64,000 bases of DNA from an uncultured Eubacterium sp. GTDB taxonomy: Bacteria; Bacillota; Clostridia; Lachnospirales; Lachnospiraceae. Both the position numbers and the translations under genes were made by a program. The first letter of the stretch is position 1, and each line of letters opens with the position of its first letter. Of this stretch, positions 6,804 through 15,235 are shown piece after piece. The stretch spans positions 1-64,000 of the forward strand of contig CAKRDZ010000007.1 in the NCBI GenBank assembly GCA_934316845.1. Direction: 5' to 3'. The notes beneath the pieces were generated by a model, which worked only from the letters and a program-made list of their open reading frames with translations, did not search any database and had not been told where the DNA came from.

Positions 6804-6932
6804 ATGACATTGTTTGAAGCATTTGGATATTACATCGTACGTTTGGTTTTGTATGCAGCAGTTGCGGCAGGCGGAATTGCCATTGGGATCCGCTGGCGCA
6901 AACATAAAAATGCAAAGACAAACGAAGAATAG
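6804..6932 (+). CDS. 42-residue membrane peptide of unknown function
   Basis: A short frame starts at ATG 6804 behind a good AGGAGG (6789-6794) and ends 10 bases before pilB. The peptide begins MTLFEAFGYYIVRLVLY, has one hydrophobic segment (about residues 10-29, rich in Ala and Gly), then a basic tail RWRKHKNAKTNEE. I do not recognise the family. Its position at the head of the pilus operon, good ribosome binding site and membrane segment support it being real. It may be a small membrane subunit of the pilus system or unrelated. Confidence 0.6.
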   Translation: MTLFEAFGYYIVRLVLYAAVAAGGIAIGIRWRKHKNAKTNEE

Positions 6933-6942
6933 GTGAAGAGAT

Positions 6943-8649
6943 ATGGCAGTTAGAACTCGTAAGAGATTAGGAGATATATTGATCGAGGCAAATGTCATCA
7001 CGCAGGATCAGTTGATGCAGGCATTGGCTCGACAAAAAGAAATTGGAAAAAGACTTGGTGAAACACTGATTGAGATGAAGTTGACCGATGAGATGGAGAT
7101 TGCAGAAGCCATCGGTGAGCAGATGAAATTAAAGATCGCAAAGATCCGTGAAGCAAAACTGGCTCCGGAAGTCATTGCACTTTTGCCGGAAAATATTGTG
7201 CGTAAGCACAATGCGGTTCCGTTTGAAGTGGATGAAAATAATCCTAATATCTTACGTGTGGCAATGGCAGATCCTCTTGATATTATCGCGGTGGATGACC
7301 TTTCCATCATTACGAATATGCAGATTGAACCGATGGTTGCAACACCGTCTGATATCATGTATGCGATTGAAAAGTATTATGGAAATGAGCAGTCGGCAAA
7401 ACTGGCAGAAAGTTATTCCCAGGAGCGTGCGGAAAAGAGCCAAAAATTAAAGGGCAATAAAGAGGATGAGGGAAATGACGAAGTAGACAATTCCCCAATC
7501 GTTCTTTTAGTTAATAAGATCATTGAGCAGGCAGTTAATGAGCGTGCCAGTGATATACATATTGAGGCATTGGAAGATCAGGTGCGCGTGCGTTTTCGAA
7601 TTGACGGATCCATGCAGGAAGTAATGCGGTATCCGAAAGAACTTCAGGATGCGATCGTAGCACGTATTAAGATTGTCAGCGGAATGAACATTTCCGAAAA
7701 ACGTGCGCCGCAGGACGGACGTATGACGCTGATATTTAACCGGGTTGAGTACGACCTCCGTGTATCGTCTCTTCCGACGACATTTGGCGAGAAAGTCGTT
7801 ATGCGTATTGCATCAAAATCCGGATTGAATAAAGAAAAGAGTGAACTTGGTTTCCAGGAAGAAGAATTGAAACGATTTGATAATATTTTGAAAAATCCGC
7901 ATGGAATCATCCTGGTAACAGGACCGACAGGTAGTGGTAAATCTACGACACTGTATACGGTTCTGAACGAATTAAATGGCGGGGATGTTAATATTATTAC
8001 AGTAGAAGACCCGGTCGAGGCCGATGTGGATGGTATTAATCAGGTACAGGTAAATGAAAAAGCAGGACTTACATTTGCTTCTGCACTTCGTTCTATCCTG
8101 CGTCAGGACCCGGATATCATCATGATCGGAGAGATTCGAGACGAAGAGACGGCAAGCATCGCAGTAAAAGCGGCTATCACCGGACACTTGGTAGTAAGCA
8201 CCCTTCATACCAACAGCGCGGCATCGACGGTAACACGTCTGGAAGATATGGGAATTGAACCATACATGGTTGCGGATTCTGTAGTTGGTATCATCGCACA
8301 GCGACTGGTCAAACGAATCTGTCCAAAATGCCATGTCCAAAAGCAAATGACCGATACAGACAAATTCCGACTGCGTCTGCGCGGAGATTCCAATCCGATG
8401 ATCTATGAACCAAATCCGGGTGGATGCGCTTACTGTAACAATACCGGATATCGTGGACGTATCGGTGTATATGAGATCATGCCGATCACACCGGCACTTC
8501 GAGAAGTGATCAGCCGTGGAGGCGGAGCCGAAGAGATTCAGAAGGTAGCATTGAAAGAAGGTCTTACGACACTGCGGCTAGGTGCAGCCAAACTGGTATT
8601 AAAAGGAGTAACCTCCATATCGGAAGTAGAGAGAATTGCGGCAGAGTAA
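6943..8649 (+). CDS. pilB: Type IV pilus extension ATPase PilB (GspE/PulE family)
   Basis: PilB is the cytoplasmic hexameric motor that drives pilin polymerisation. The 568-residue protein starts with an MshEN-type N-terminal domain holding two tandem copies of the RLGxxLI...Q motif (residues 8-31 and 37-60), a known c-di-GMP binding signature. The motor domain carries Walker A GPTGSGKST (327), an Asp box, Walker B DPDIIMIGEIRDEET, the His box HLVVSTLHTNSA, and a zinc site C460-x2-C463 / C495-x2-C498. These make it an extension ATPase rather than PilT. It is followed by pilT and pilC at short gaps. Confidence 0.94.
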   Translation: MAVRTRKRLGDILIEANVITQDQLMQALARQKEIGKRLGETLIEMKLTDEMEIAEAIGEQMKLKIAKIREAKLAPEVIALLPENIVRKHNAVPFEVDENNPNILRVAMADPLDIIAVDDLSIITNMQIEPMVATPSDIMYAIEKYYGNEQSAKLAESYSQERAEKSQKLKGNKEDEGNDEVDNSPIVLLVNKIIEQAVNERASDIHIEALEDQVRVRFRIDGSMQEVMRYPKELQDAIVARIKIVSGMNISEKRAPQDGRMTLIFNRVEYDLRVSSLPTTFGEKVVMRIASKSGLNKEKSELGFQEEELKRFDNILKNPHGIILVTGPTGSGKSTTLYTVLNELNGGDVNIITVEDPVEADVDGINQVQVNEKAGLTFASALRSILRQDPDIIMIGEIRDEETASIAVKAAITGHLVVSTLHTNSAASTVTRLEDMGIEPYMVADSVVGIIAQRLVKRICPKCHVQKQMTDTDKFRLRLRGDSNPMIYEPNPGGCAYCNNTGYRGRIGVYEIMPITPALREVISRGGGAEEIQKVALKEGLTTLRLGAAKLVLKGVTSISEVERIAAE

Positions 8650-8717
8650 CTAATAACGACTGCTGTGACGATAAAGTAAATGAGAAAAGTAAAATAATAA
8701 AGTAAGGAGGAAGGGGT

Positions 8718-9770
8718 ATGACACTCGATGATATTTTGTTACAGGCACGTAAGGTAGGCGCGTCTGACGTACATGTATCGGTAGGTATACCTATCAAATG
8801 TAGAATTCATGGTACTTTACAGGATTTGACAAGTGCACCATTGAATGGAGAGGACACAAAGACGCTGATTCAGCAGATGATTCCCAAACGTCTGGTGGCT
8901 TCGTTTAATGAGACGGGAGAGGCAGACTTCTCGTATGCGATCCCGGGACATGGACGATTCCGTGTTAACGTATTTAAGCAGAAAGGATCCATGGCTTTTG
9001 TAATCCGTCTGATCAATACAGAGATTCCTGAGCCGGAAAGTCTGGGACTGACACCGTCCGTTATTGATCTGGTAAATAAAAAGAGGGGACTGATCCTGGT
9101 AACAGGGCCAACCGGTAGTGGTAAATCTACAACCCTTGCCTCTTTGATCAATAAAATCAATGAAAATTACAGTCATCATATCATTACGCTGGAAGACCCG
9201 ATCGAGTACTTGCATCAGCACAAGAAATCCATTGTCAACCAACGTGAAATTGGTATGGATACAGATAGTTACGCCAATGCCCTCCGTGCAGCCCTTCGTG
9301 AAGACCCGGATGTTATCCTCGTCGGAGAGATGCGTGACCTCGATACGATTGCGACAGCCGTAACTGCAGCCGAGACAGGTCACCTTGTATTTTCCACACT
9401 GCATACGATTGGTGCAGCAGCAACTATCGACCGTATTATCGACGTATTTCCACCGCATCAGCAGCCGCAGATCCGTTTGCAGCTGGCAACCTTGCTGGAA
9501 TCTATCATTTCCCAGCAGTTGTTGAAAACGGCGGATGGAAAAGGTCGTATTGCAGCATTTGAGATCCTTCATGCGAACAGCGCGATCCGTTCCCTGATCC
9601 GTGAAGGAAAGAGCCACCAGATTCCGTCTATCGTACAGACGAGCCGTAAAAGCGGTATGATTACAATGGACGATTCAATCTATGAGCTTTATCAGGCAGG
9701 AAAAGTGACAAAAGATGAAGCAATTACCTTTGCACAGGACAAAGTGGCATTGGAAAAACGATTGTATTAA
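8718..9770 (+). CDS. pilT: Type IV pilus retraction ATPase PilT
   Basis: PilT depolymerises the pilus and powers twitching and DNA uptake. 350 residues, normal length. It lacks PilB's N-terminal domain and zinc site, and has Walker A GPTGSGKST (from residue 130), Walker B EDPDVILVGEMRD, the His box HLVFSTLHTIGA and the PilT-specific AIRSLIREGK (the AIRNLIRE motif). ATG follows AAGGAGGAAGG. Its presence beside pilB suggests a retractable pilus rather than a simple secretion pseudopilus. Confidence 0.95.
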   Translation: MTLDDILLQARKVGASDVHVSVGIPIKCRIHGTLQDLTSAPLNGEDTKTLIQQMIPKRLVASFNETGEADFSYAIPGHGRFRVNVFKQKGSMAFVIRLINTEIPEPESLGLTPSVIDLVNKKRGLILVTGPTGSGKSTTLASLINKINENYSHHIITLEDPIEYLHQHKKSIVNQREIGMDTDSYANALRAALREDPDVILVGEMRDLDTIATAVTAAETGHLVFSTLHTIGAAATIDRIIDVFPPHQQPQIRLQLATLLESIISQQLLKTADGKGRIAAFEILHANSAIRSLIREGKSHQIPSIVQTSRKSGMITMDDSIYELYQAGKVTKDEAITFAQDKVALEKRLY

Positions 9771-9794
9771 TCGTATCGGAAGGAGGAAAGTAAT

Positions 9795-11006
9795 ATGGCT
9801 ACTTATAAGTACCGTATCACGGATAAATTTGGCCGTGATAAAAAGGGAACCTTAGAGGCCGGTTCCCCGGAGGCAGCAACCGCCAAACTGAAAGGCGAAG
9901 GAGCTGTCGTGCATTCCGTAGAAGAAACTACAAGTGTAGAAGATGCTTCTTGGAACATAACGATCGGTAACCCGGTCAAATTAAAAGACATTACCTTATT
10001 CTGTCGTCAGTTTAACAGTATATTGAATGCCGGTGTAACCGTTATTGAAGGACTAAAGATGATGCAGGAATCTACCGAAAATAAGGTCTTGCGTAAATCC
10101 ATTTACAATGTCCAGGTCAACGTAGAAAAAGGTGAGACACTTGCCAATGCCATGGCATTGGAAGGAAAGGTATTCCCGGACCTTTTGATCAACATGGTTG
10201 CAGCCGGTGAGGCAACCGGTAACTTAAGTGTTGCCTTCGAACGTATCTGTACGCAGTTTGAAAAGGATATGAAATTGAAATCCATGATTACCTCTGCGAT
10301 GATCTATCCTGTTGTAGTAGTAATCGTTGCTATCATCGTTGTAATTATCCTGATGGCAAAAGTTATCCCAAGTTTCCAGGAAATCTTTGATATGCTGGAA
10401 GGCCAGCTGCCATTGCCGACTCGTATTGTAATTGCCGTCAGCGATTTTGTGGTTGCCAACCTCGTATGGGTAATTGGTGGCATTATTGCAGTGATTGCTT
10501 TGATCGCTTACGCCAAAAATACCGAATCCGGAAAACAGATTACGAGCCGGATGTGTTTGAAAATTCCAATCATAAAGGACTTTTCCATCAAAAATGCATC
10601 GGCAAAATTCAGTATGACAATGTCAACTTTGGTTATGTCCGGTGTGCCACTGGTAGAAGCACTTGGAATTGTGGCGAATGTCGTAGAAAACCGTGTGGTT
10701 CGAAAAGTACTGAATGATGCGCGAGAAGATGTAATGCAGGGTATCCCGATGTCAGAACCGATTGAGGCATCTGGAGTATTCCCAATGATGGTCCATCATA
10801 TGCTTCGTATCGGAGAGGAAACCGGTAACGTAGAGCAGATGCTGGAAAAAGTTGCCGTTTATTATGAAGATGAAGTAGAAGTTGCTACAAAAAACCTGAC
10901 AACAGCGATGGAGCCGGCCGTTATCTGTCTGCTTGCCGTAGTTGTAGGAGGTATTGTAGGTGCGATCGTAATGCCTATGATGCAGATCTACTCCATGGCA
11001 GCATAA
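9795..11006 (+). CDS. pilC: Type IV pilus inner-membrane platform protein PilC (GspF family)
   Basis: 403 residues. Two copies of the GspF cytoplasmic domain (about 65-190 and 270-390, each with the FxRQFNSILNAGV / FSMTMSTLVMSGVPL type start and a GExTGNL/GEETGNV motif) are separated by hydrophobic segments at about 170-195 and 220-245, with a third at the C-terminus. PilC sits at the pilus base and couples PilB/PilT to pilins. It is followed by a strong terminator, so pilB-pilT-pilC likely form one unit. Confidence 0.94.
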   Translation: MATYKYRITDKFGRDKKGTLEAGSPEAATAKLKGEGAVVHSVEETTSVEDASWNITIGNPVKLKDITLFCRQFNSILNAGVTVIEGLKMMQESTENKVLRKSIYNVQVNVEKGETLANAMALEGKVFPDLLINMVAAGEATGNLSVAFERICTQFEKDMKLKSMITSAMIYPVVVVIVAIIVVIILMAKVIPSFQEIFDMLEGQLPLPTRIVIAVSDFVVANLVWVIGGIIAVIALIAYAKNTESGKQITSRMCLKIPIIKDFSIKNASAKFSMTMSTLVMSGVPLVEALGIVANVVENRVVRKVLNDAREDVMQGIPMSEPIEASGVFPMMVHHMLRIGEETGNVEQMLEKVAVYYEDEVEVATKNLTTAMEPAVICLLAVVVGGIVGAIVMPMMQIYSMAA

Positions 11007-11045
11007 AGAACAGCAAAAGAGAAAACGAATACAAATTTAATACGG

Positions 11046-11103
11046 ATCGAGTTGATCAGAAAGAGTATTTTTTAGGGAGACCTGCCTGATCAACTCGATT
11101 TTT
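11046..11103 (+). terminator. Terminator after pilC
   Basis: A perfect 14-base stem, ATCGAGTTGATCAG (11046-11059) with CTGATCAACTCGAT (11086-11099), followed by TTTTT. The 26-base loop is long. It divides the motor genes from the rest of the pilus locus. Confidence 0.85.
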
Positions 11104-11138
11104 GAATCTAATAATACATTAAGGAAGAGGATAACGTG

Positions 11139-11777
11139 ATGATGAATAAAAAATCAACAAAAATATTTTTGACAGCTGTTATAATTTCTTTGGTAGTGGC
11201 TTATCTGCCCGTACAGACCGCAGCGAAAGACAAAATCTGCCTGAACGAGACGAAGATAACATTAAATGCCGGACAGAAAAAGAAGTTAACGTTAATTAAA
11301 AATAAGAAGAATGTTACAAAGAAGATAAAATGGTCCAGTAAAAACAAAAATAAAGTTTCTGTCAACAAAAAGGGCGTGGTTCGTGCACTTCGTTCAGGGC
11401 AGACCAAGATAACCGCAAAATATCAAGGGAAAAAATATGTCTGTACGGTTATTGTAAAAAGCAAAGCGCTGACGGAAAAAACTACGCCAAAGCCGTCGCA
11501 GGTACCAAAACAAATAACATTCCGTAATAGTGCTCTGTTAGCCGAACATTTTGAAAAACATGGAAAAGAGATGGGATTTCCGGATGCGCAGTCTTATGAG
11601 CAGGCTGCCGCTGCGGTAGTTGCCAATCCATTGTCTTTACATAAATTGGAAGCAGAAGATAACGATGACGTTTATTATCTGGAAAGCACCAATGAATTTG
11701 TTATCGTATCAACAGATGGTTATATAAGAACATACTTTAAGCCGGATAAAGGAAAAGCGTATTTTGATCAACAGTAA
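11139..11777 (+). CDS. Secreted Ig-like (BIG2) protein with a C-terminal RNase-toxin-like domain
   Basis: 212 residues. A signal peptide (residues 1-28, hydrophobic core FLTAVIISLVVAYL, likely cut after QTAA) is followed by one bacterial Ig-like domain (about 35-105; KIKWSSKNKNKVSVNKKGVV, ALRSGQTKITAKYQGK), a Thr/Pro/Lys linker, and a C-terminal module (about 128-212) with EHFEKHGKEMGF, NPLSLHKLEAED, DDVYYLESTNEFVIVSTDGY and IRTYFKPDKG. The last part resembles small RNase domains found at the ends of polymorphic toxins (Barnase/EndoU/RelE-like group), judged by memory of such sequences. No immunity gene is evident next to it. It could instead be an adhesin. ATG at 11139 is chosen over GTG 11136 for spacing to GAGG. 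Confidence 0.65.
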   Translation: MMNKKSTKIFLTAVIISLVVAYLPVQTAAKDKICLNETKITLNAGQKKKLTLIKNKKNVTKKIKWSSKNKNKVSVNKKGVVRALRSGQTKITAKYQGKKYVCTVIVKSKALTEKTTPKPSQVPKQITFRNSALLAEHFEKHGKEMGFPDAQSYEQAAAAVVANPLSLHKLEAEDNDDVYYLESTNEFVIVSTDGYIRTYFKPDKGKAYFDQQ

Positions 11778-11823
11778 GTTTAGAGTAATACCAGAAAGAA
11801 AAGATGAGTGAGGTCGGATTTTA

Positions 11824-13593
11824 ATGGGGAAAAAAAGAAACATTGTTATAATTTTAACAGTGATGATCCTGTTGCAGTTAGCATTTATCACGTATATGTT
11901 TGCTTTTCAAAAAGAAGGATTTCACTCTGATGATAATTGGTCTTACGGGTTTGCCAATGCAGATGAAGGTGGCTGGATTTACCGCGATGACAGTGGAGAT
12001 GCCCGGAATTTTGACAAATGGACAGATGGAAAGGTATTGTGGGATTATATAACGGTTCAAAAGGGAAAACAATTTGATTTTGGTGCAGTGGCGGGAAATA
12101 TGTCAGAGGAACGAAATCCACCATTGCATCATATGATATTACATGCGATATGTTCATTTTTTCCCGAAACTTTTTCGTGGTGGTACGGGTATGCGATCAA
12201 TATTCTTTCTTTTATAGGTATGATGACCGCATTGTATTTTCTTGGGAAGGAATTCTTTTTGTCTGAAAAAAAGGCTTTGTTAAGCTGCTTTTTCTACGGA
12301 TTTTCTGTGGCAGCCTTAAATAATATGCTGTTTTTGCGTCCGTATTGTCTGTTGACATTTTTCAGTGTGGCATTGCTTTATTTTCATGTCAGAATGTATC
12401 GAAAGAAATTTTGCCGCTGTAAAAAAGAGTTACTTGGCATTTTTTTCATAATGCTTGCGGGCAGTCTGACGCAATATAGTTTTTTAATGCTGGGATTATG
12501 CGTTATGACCGTGTTTGGAATTTATGAGTTGATAAGGAAAAAATGGAAGTTTGCGATTGCTCATGGCTGCGTTATGATGGCGGCAGTCGTGGGGAGCATG
12601 ATTTTGTGGCCGAAGACGTGGGAATTGTTGACGTTAAGAAATGAGATGTACCAGGCACAGATGCCTCTGCCCTGGGAAGTTAATTTTTCTATGCTTCTGA
12701 GTGTCGAAGAATCCATTGGAATCCCGTTTCGCCTGCCGGATATTGTGTTTTGGACTTACGTTAAGTTTATAGTGATCTTCCTTTTGATCATCGCGGCAGG
12801 ACTGTCGTTTGTGTTCCGACATGAACTGTGGTTTAAAAGAGTCGTGAAGAAAGCGAAAGAGCGTGTACTTTGTATAGGCGGATGGCTAAAGAAGAAAGTA
12901 AAATACGGTGATAAGATCAGTATCCTTATGATGGTGACGGTATTTATGTCGACCGTTATAATAGCATATTATTGTAATATATATGTAATGTCCATATATG
13001 CGGATCGTTATTTTTTCTTCCTTATGCCATTTTTTACCATGATCTTTACCGGGCAGGTGTGCTGGATCGTCCGGCATATATGCCGGAGAAAAAGAAGATA
13101 TTACCGGATTTGCGCAGCTTTATGTGCACTCCTTTTATTAGTGGAACACAATCTGCTTGTCCCTTCCTGGTATTTGTTTGAACGGCAGTGCGATGGTCCG
13201 AAACTGGAAACATTAACCCAAGATGCCGATGTTATCCTGGTTACTGCAGAGGCTTGGAAATTAACCTGGTATAGTTCACAGTTAAGAAATGCATCAGAAT
13301 TTTATGCCGTTTTAGCAAAAGACTGTATGACAGAAGAAACCATGGCAAAGATAGAACAGCTGCATGACGGTGAGGAAAAACCGGTATATCTGATCGTGGA
13401 AGAAATAGATGAAATGTATGAGGAAAGCTGGAATAAAGTGAGAACAGGGAAGCGGACGAGTCAGGAAACGGCATCAAATCTTCAAAACCGGATTGTTGAC
13501 CAATTTGCGAAGGCAGGCTGGAAGACAAAGAAGGAATTCGTACAAAAAGAGTGGGGCTTTGTGGGAGAGATAGAAGTGTGGCAGCTGCGTTAA
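11824..13593 (+). CDS. Multi-pass membrane glycosyltransferase-like protein (GT-C / GT39 type)
   Basis: 589 residues with about ten hydrophobic segments (first at 7-28, a cluster from 115 to 260, others near 300-325, 365-405 and 430-445) and a soluble C-terminal end of about 140 residues. After the first segment comes HSDDNWSYG, in the place of the acidic catalytic motif of GT-C enzymes, and then ERNPPLHHMILH, like the HPPLYY-LLH motif of PMT/ArnT-type enzymes. Such enzymes move a sugar from a lipid carrier to a protein or lipid on the outer face. Lying between pilC and the major pilin, it may glycosylate pilin; that is inference. Substrate unknown. Confidence 0.65.
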   Translation: MGKKRNIVIILTVMILLQLAFITYMFAFQKEGFHSDDNWSYGFANADEGGWIYRDDSGDARNFDKWTDGKVLWDYITVQKGKQFDFGAVAGNMSEERNPPLHHMILHAICSFFPETFSWWYGYAINILSFIGMMTALYFLGKEFFLSEKKALLSCFFYGFSVAALNNMLFLRPYCLLTFFSVALLYFHVRMYRKKFCRCKKELLGIFFIMLAGSLTQYSFLMLGLCVMTVFGIYELIRKKWKFAIAHGCVMMAAVVGSMILWPKTWELLTLRNEMYQAQMPLPWEVNFSMLLSVEESIGIPFRLPDIVFWTYVKFIVIFLLIIAAGLSFVFRHELWFKRVVKKAKERVLCIGGWLKKKVKYGDKISILMMVTVFMSTVIIAYYCNIYVMSIYADRYFFFLMPFFTMIFTGQVCWIVRHICRRKRRYYRICAALCALLLLVEHNLLVPSWYLFERQCDGPKLETLTQDADVILVTAEAWKLTWYSSQLRNASEFYAVLAKDCMTEETMAKIEQLHDGEEKPVYLIVEEIDEMYEESWNKVRTGKRTSQETASNLQNRIVDQFAKAGWKTKKEFVQKEWGFVGEIEVWQLR

Positions 13594-13651
13594 AAATAAA
13601 TTTTTTGTAAATATTACGTAAATATTAAATGGATTAAATTGAAAAAAACAC

Positions 13652-13680
13652 TTGCAGATTTTCTACGCATGTGGTAGAAT
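13652..13680 (+). promoter_or_regulatory. Promoter of the major pilin gene
   Basis: TTGCAG (13652-13657), 17-base spacer, TAGAAT (13675-13680). A small hairpin GGCAAA/TTTGCC (13690-13707) falls near the 5' end of the transcript and may stabilise it. A separate promoter here fits a highly expressed pilin. Confidence 0.7.
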
Positions 13681-13738
13681 ATAGAAAACGGCAAAAGAGA
13701 GTTTGCCAAAAAATAAAATCAAAAAGGAGAATGGAATT

Positions 13739-14239
13739 ATGAAGAAAAGAATTCAAAAGTATCTTAGCGGTTCAAATGAAGGTTTCTCTCTTGTAGAGTT
13801 GATCATCGTTATCGCTATCATGGCAATCTTAGTTGGAGTTGTAGCATTGGCGGTTATCCCTAACTTGGAGAAATCCAGAGAGTCAAAGGATTTGACTACG
13901 TTGGATTCCTTAGTAAGCGGTGTGACAACAGCAATTGCAAATGATCCATCTATCACAACAAACGGAGCTACTTCTACCTTGAATTTGGCAAACGTAACAG
14001 CGTCTGCAGCAAGTGGTATTGAAAAGGCTGTATATGATCAGCTTGGAGATCTTTCCACTACAACAATGGTAAGCTCCGCAGGAAAGAGCGGTACTTTGAC
14101 AGTTCAGTATACAATTGGTGGAACTTCAACCAGTACAGTAAGAGCGTTCGTTGATGATGGTAGTGCTGCGGTTACATGTAAGTATACCAAAGATGATAAT
14201 GGTAATGCTAAACCACTTGAAGTAAAGAACGGAAATTAA
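13739..14239 (+). CDS. pilA: Type IV prepilin, probable major pilin
   Basis: 166 residues. A 15-residue basic leader ends in Gly; cleavage between G15 and F16 leaves the classic FSLVELIIVIAIMAILVGVV helix with Glu at +5. The mature body (about 150 residues) is rich in Thr, Ser, Ala and Gly with no disulphide pair, normal for Gram-positive pilins. It is called major because it has its own promoter, is small and precedes the peptidase gene. ATG at 13739 follows AAGGAG by 9 bases; an upstream in-frame extension lacks a ribosome binding site. Confidence 0.9.
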   Translation: MKKRIQKYLSGSNEGFSLVELIIVIAIMAILVGVVALAVIPNLEKSRESKDLTTLDSLVSGVTTAIANDPSITTNGATSTLNLANVTASAASGIEKAVYDQLGDLSTTTMVSSAGKSGTLTVQYTIGGTSTSTVRAFVDDGSAAVTCKYTKDDNGNAKPLEVKNGN

Positions 14240-14274
14240 TTTAGATTAAATTATTTTTCTAAGGAGAACCCACT

Positions 14275-15030
14275 ATGACAGTACCGGCATTTATTATTTA
14301 CATAGTTATCTTTTTGTATGGAATCGTGATTGGCAGTTTCTTGAATGTCTGCATTTACCGGATTCCGAAAAAAGAGAGTATTGTCACGGTGGGTTCTCAT
14401 TGTATGAAATGTGGACACCAGTTAAAATGGTATGATTTGTTTCCTCTGTTTAGTTTCCTTTTTTTGAAAGGAAAGTGCAGGTATTGCGGGACAAAGTTAT
14501 CTGCTCAATATCCAATCATTGAATTTTTAAATGGAATTTTATATATGATTTTGTTTGCAGTAAACGGTATAAACGTCGAAAGCGTGTTATACTGCTTTTT
14601 CGTATCTGCATTGCTGGTGCTTAGTGTGATTGATTTTCACACGATGGAAATTCCGGTAGGAATCAATGCTTTTGTTTTGTGCGTCGGTGTTGTTCATACA
14701 ATTTATGATTATGAAAATTGGATTCATTATGTTATCGGCTTCTTTACAGCAAGCCTTTTTCTGCTATTGTGTTTGTTCCTTACACGGGGACGAGGCATCG
14801 GTGGAGGAGATATTAAGTTAATGGCAGTGGCAGGACTTGTTCTTGGATGGCAGAACATCGCGCTTGCTTTAGTGATTGGCTGCGTGATTGGGTCGATTAT
14901 CCAATGTATTATCATTGCGGTTACAAAAAAGAAAGATAAATTTCCGATGGGACCTTATCTTTCAATTGGTATTTTTATTGCTATGTTATGGGGAAATGTC
15001 TTTTTTGACTGGTATATAGGCTTAATGTGA
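14275..15030 (+). CDS. pilD: Prepilin peptidase / N-methyltransferase (A24 family)
   Basis: PilD cuts the leader of prepilins after Gly and methylates the new N-terminus. The 251-residue membrane protein has the N-terminal GSFLNVCIYRIP, two CxxC pairs (CMKC and CRYC) of the methylase zinc region, and the two catalytic aspartates in VIDFHTMEIP and GGGDIKLM. About seven membrane segments. It can process all the pilins encoded downstream. Confidence 0.95.
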   Translation: MTVPAFIIYIVIFLYGIVIGSFLNVCIYRIPKKESIVTVGSHCMKCGHQLKWYDLFPLFSFLFLKGKCRYCGTKLSAQYPIIEFLNGILYMILFAVNGINVESVLYCFFVSALLVLSVIDFHTMEIPVGINAFVLCVGVVHTIYDYENWIHYVIGFFTASLFLLLCLFLTRGRGIGGGDIKLMAVAGLVLGWQNIALALVIGCVIGSIIQCIIIAVTKKKDKFPMGPYLSIGIFIAMLWGNVFFDWYIGLM

Positions 15031-15235
15031 TATTAATGTAACAGGGGTCTTTTTGCGATTTATGGATTCCAGTGCTTTTTCCTGAAGGAAAGAGGAGAAA
15101 GTAGTGTAATCCATAGATATGAGTGGTGAGATATTCATCTATATATCAAAATATGGGAAAAGTAATAAAGTCGGTATGGGGAGTGAGAAACCCATGCTGC
15201 TTGCGGCGGATTGCCGTAGGATAAAGGAGGTTATT
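15031..15235 (+). other. Structured 205-base gap before the pilM-pilN gene
   Basis: The gap has several inverted repeats: ATGGATT/AATCCAT (about 15062-15115), CTTTTTCC/GGAAAGAG (about 15077-15096), ATGGG/CCCAT (about 15176-15196) and CGGC/GCCG (about 15207-15219), followed by AAAGGAGG and the start. An open frame runs through it from 15119 but has no ribosome binding site. I do not match it to a known riboswitch, including the c-di-GMP classes. No convincing promoter is seen. Confidence 0.4.

Noticed and set aside
15031..15235. c-di-GMP riboswitch before pilM-pilN
   Set aside because: The conserved GGGCAAACC-type and GACGCAAAGC-type core blocks of class I are not present, and I cannot fit class II.
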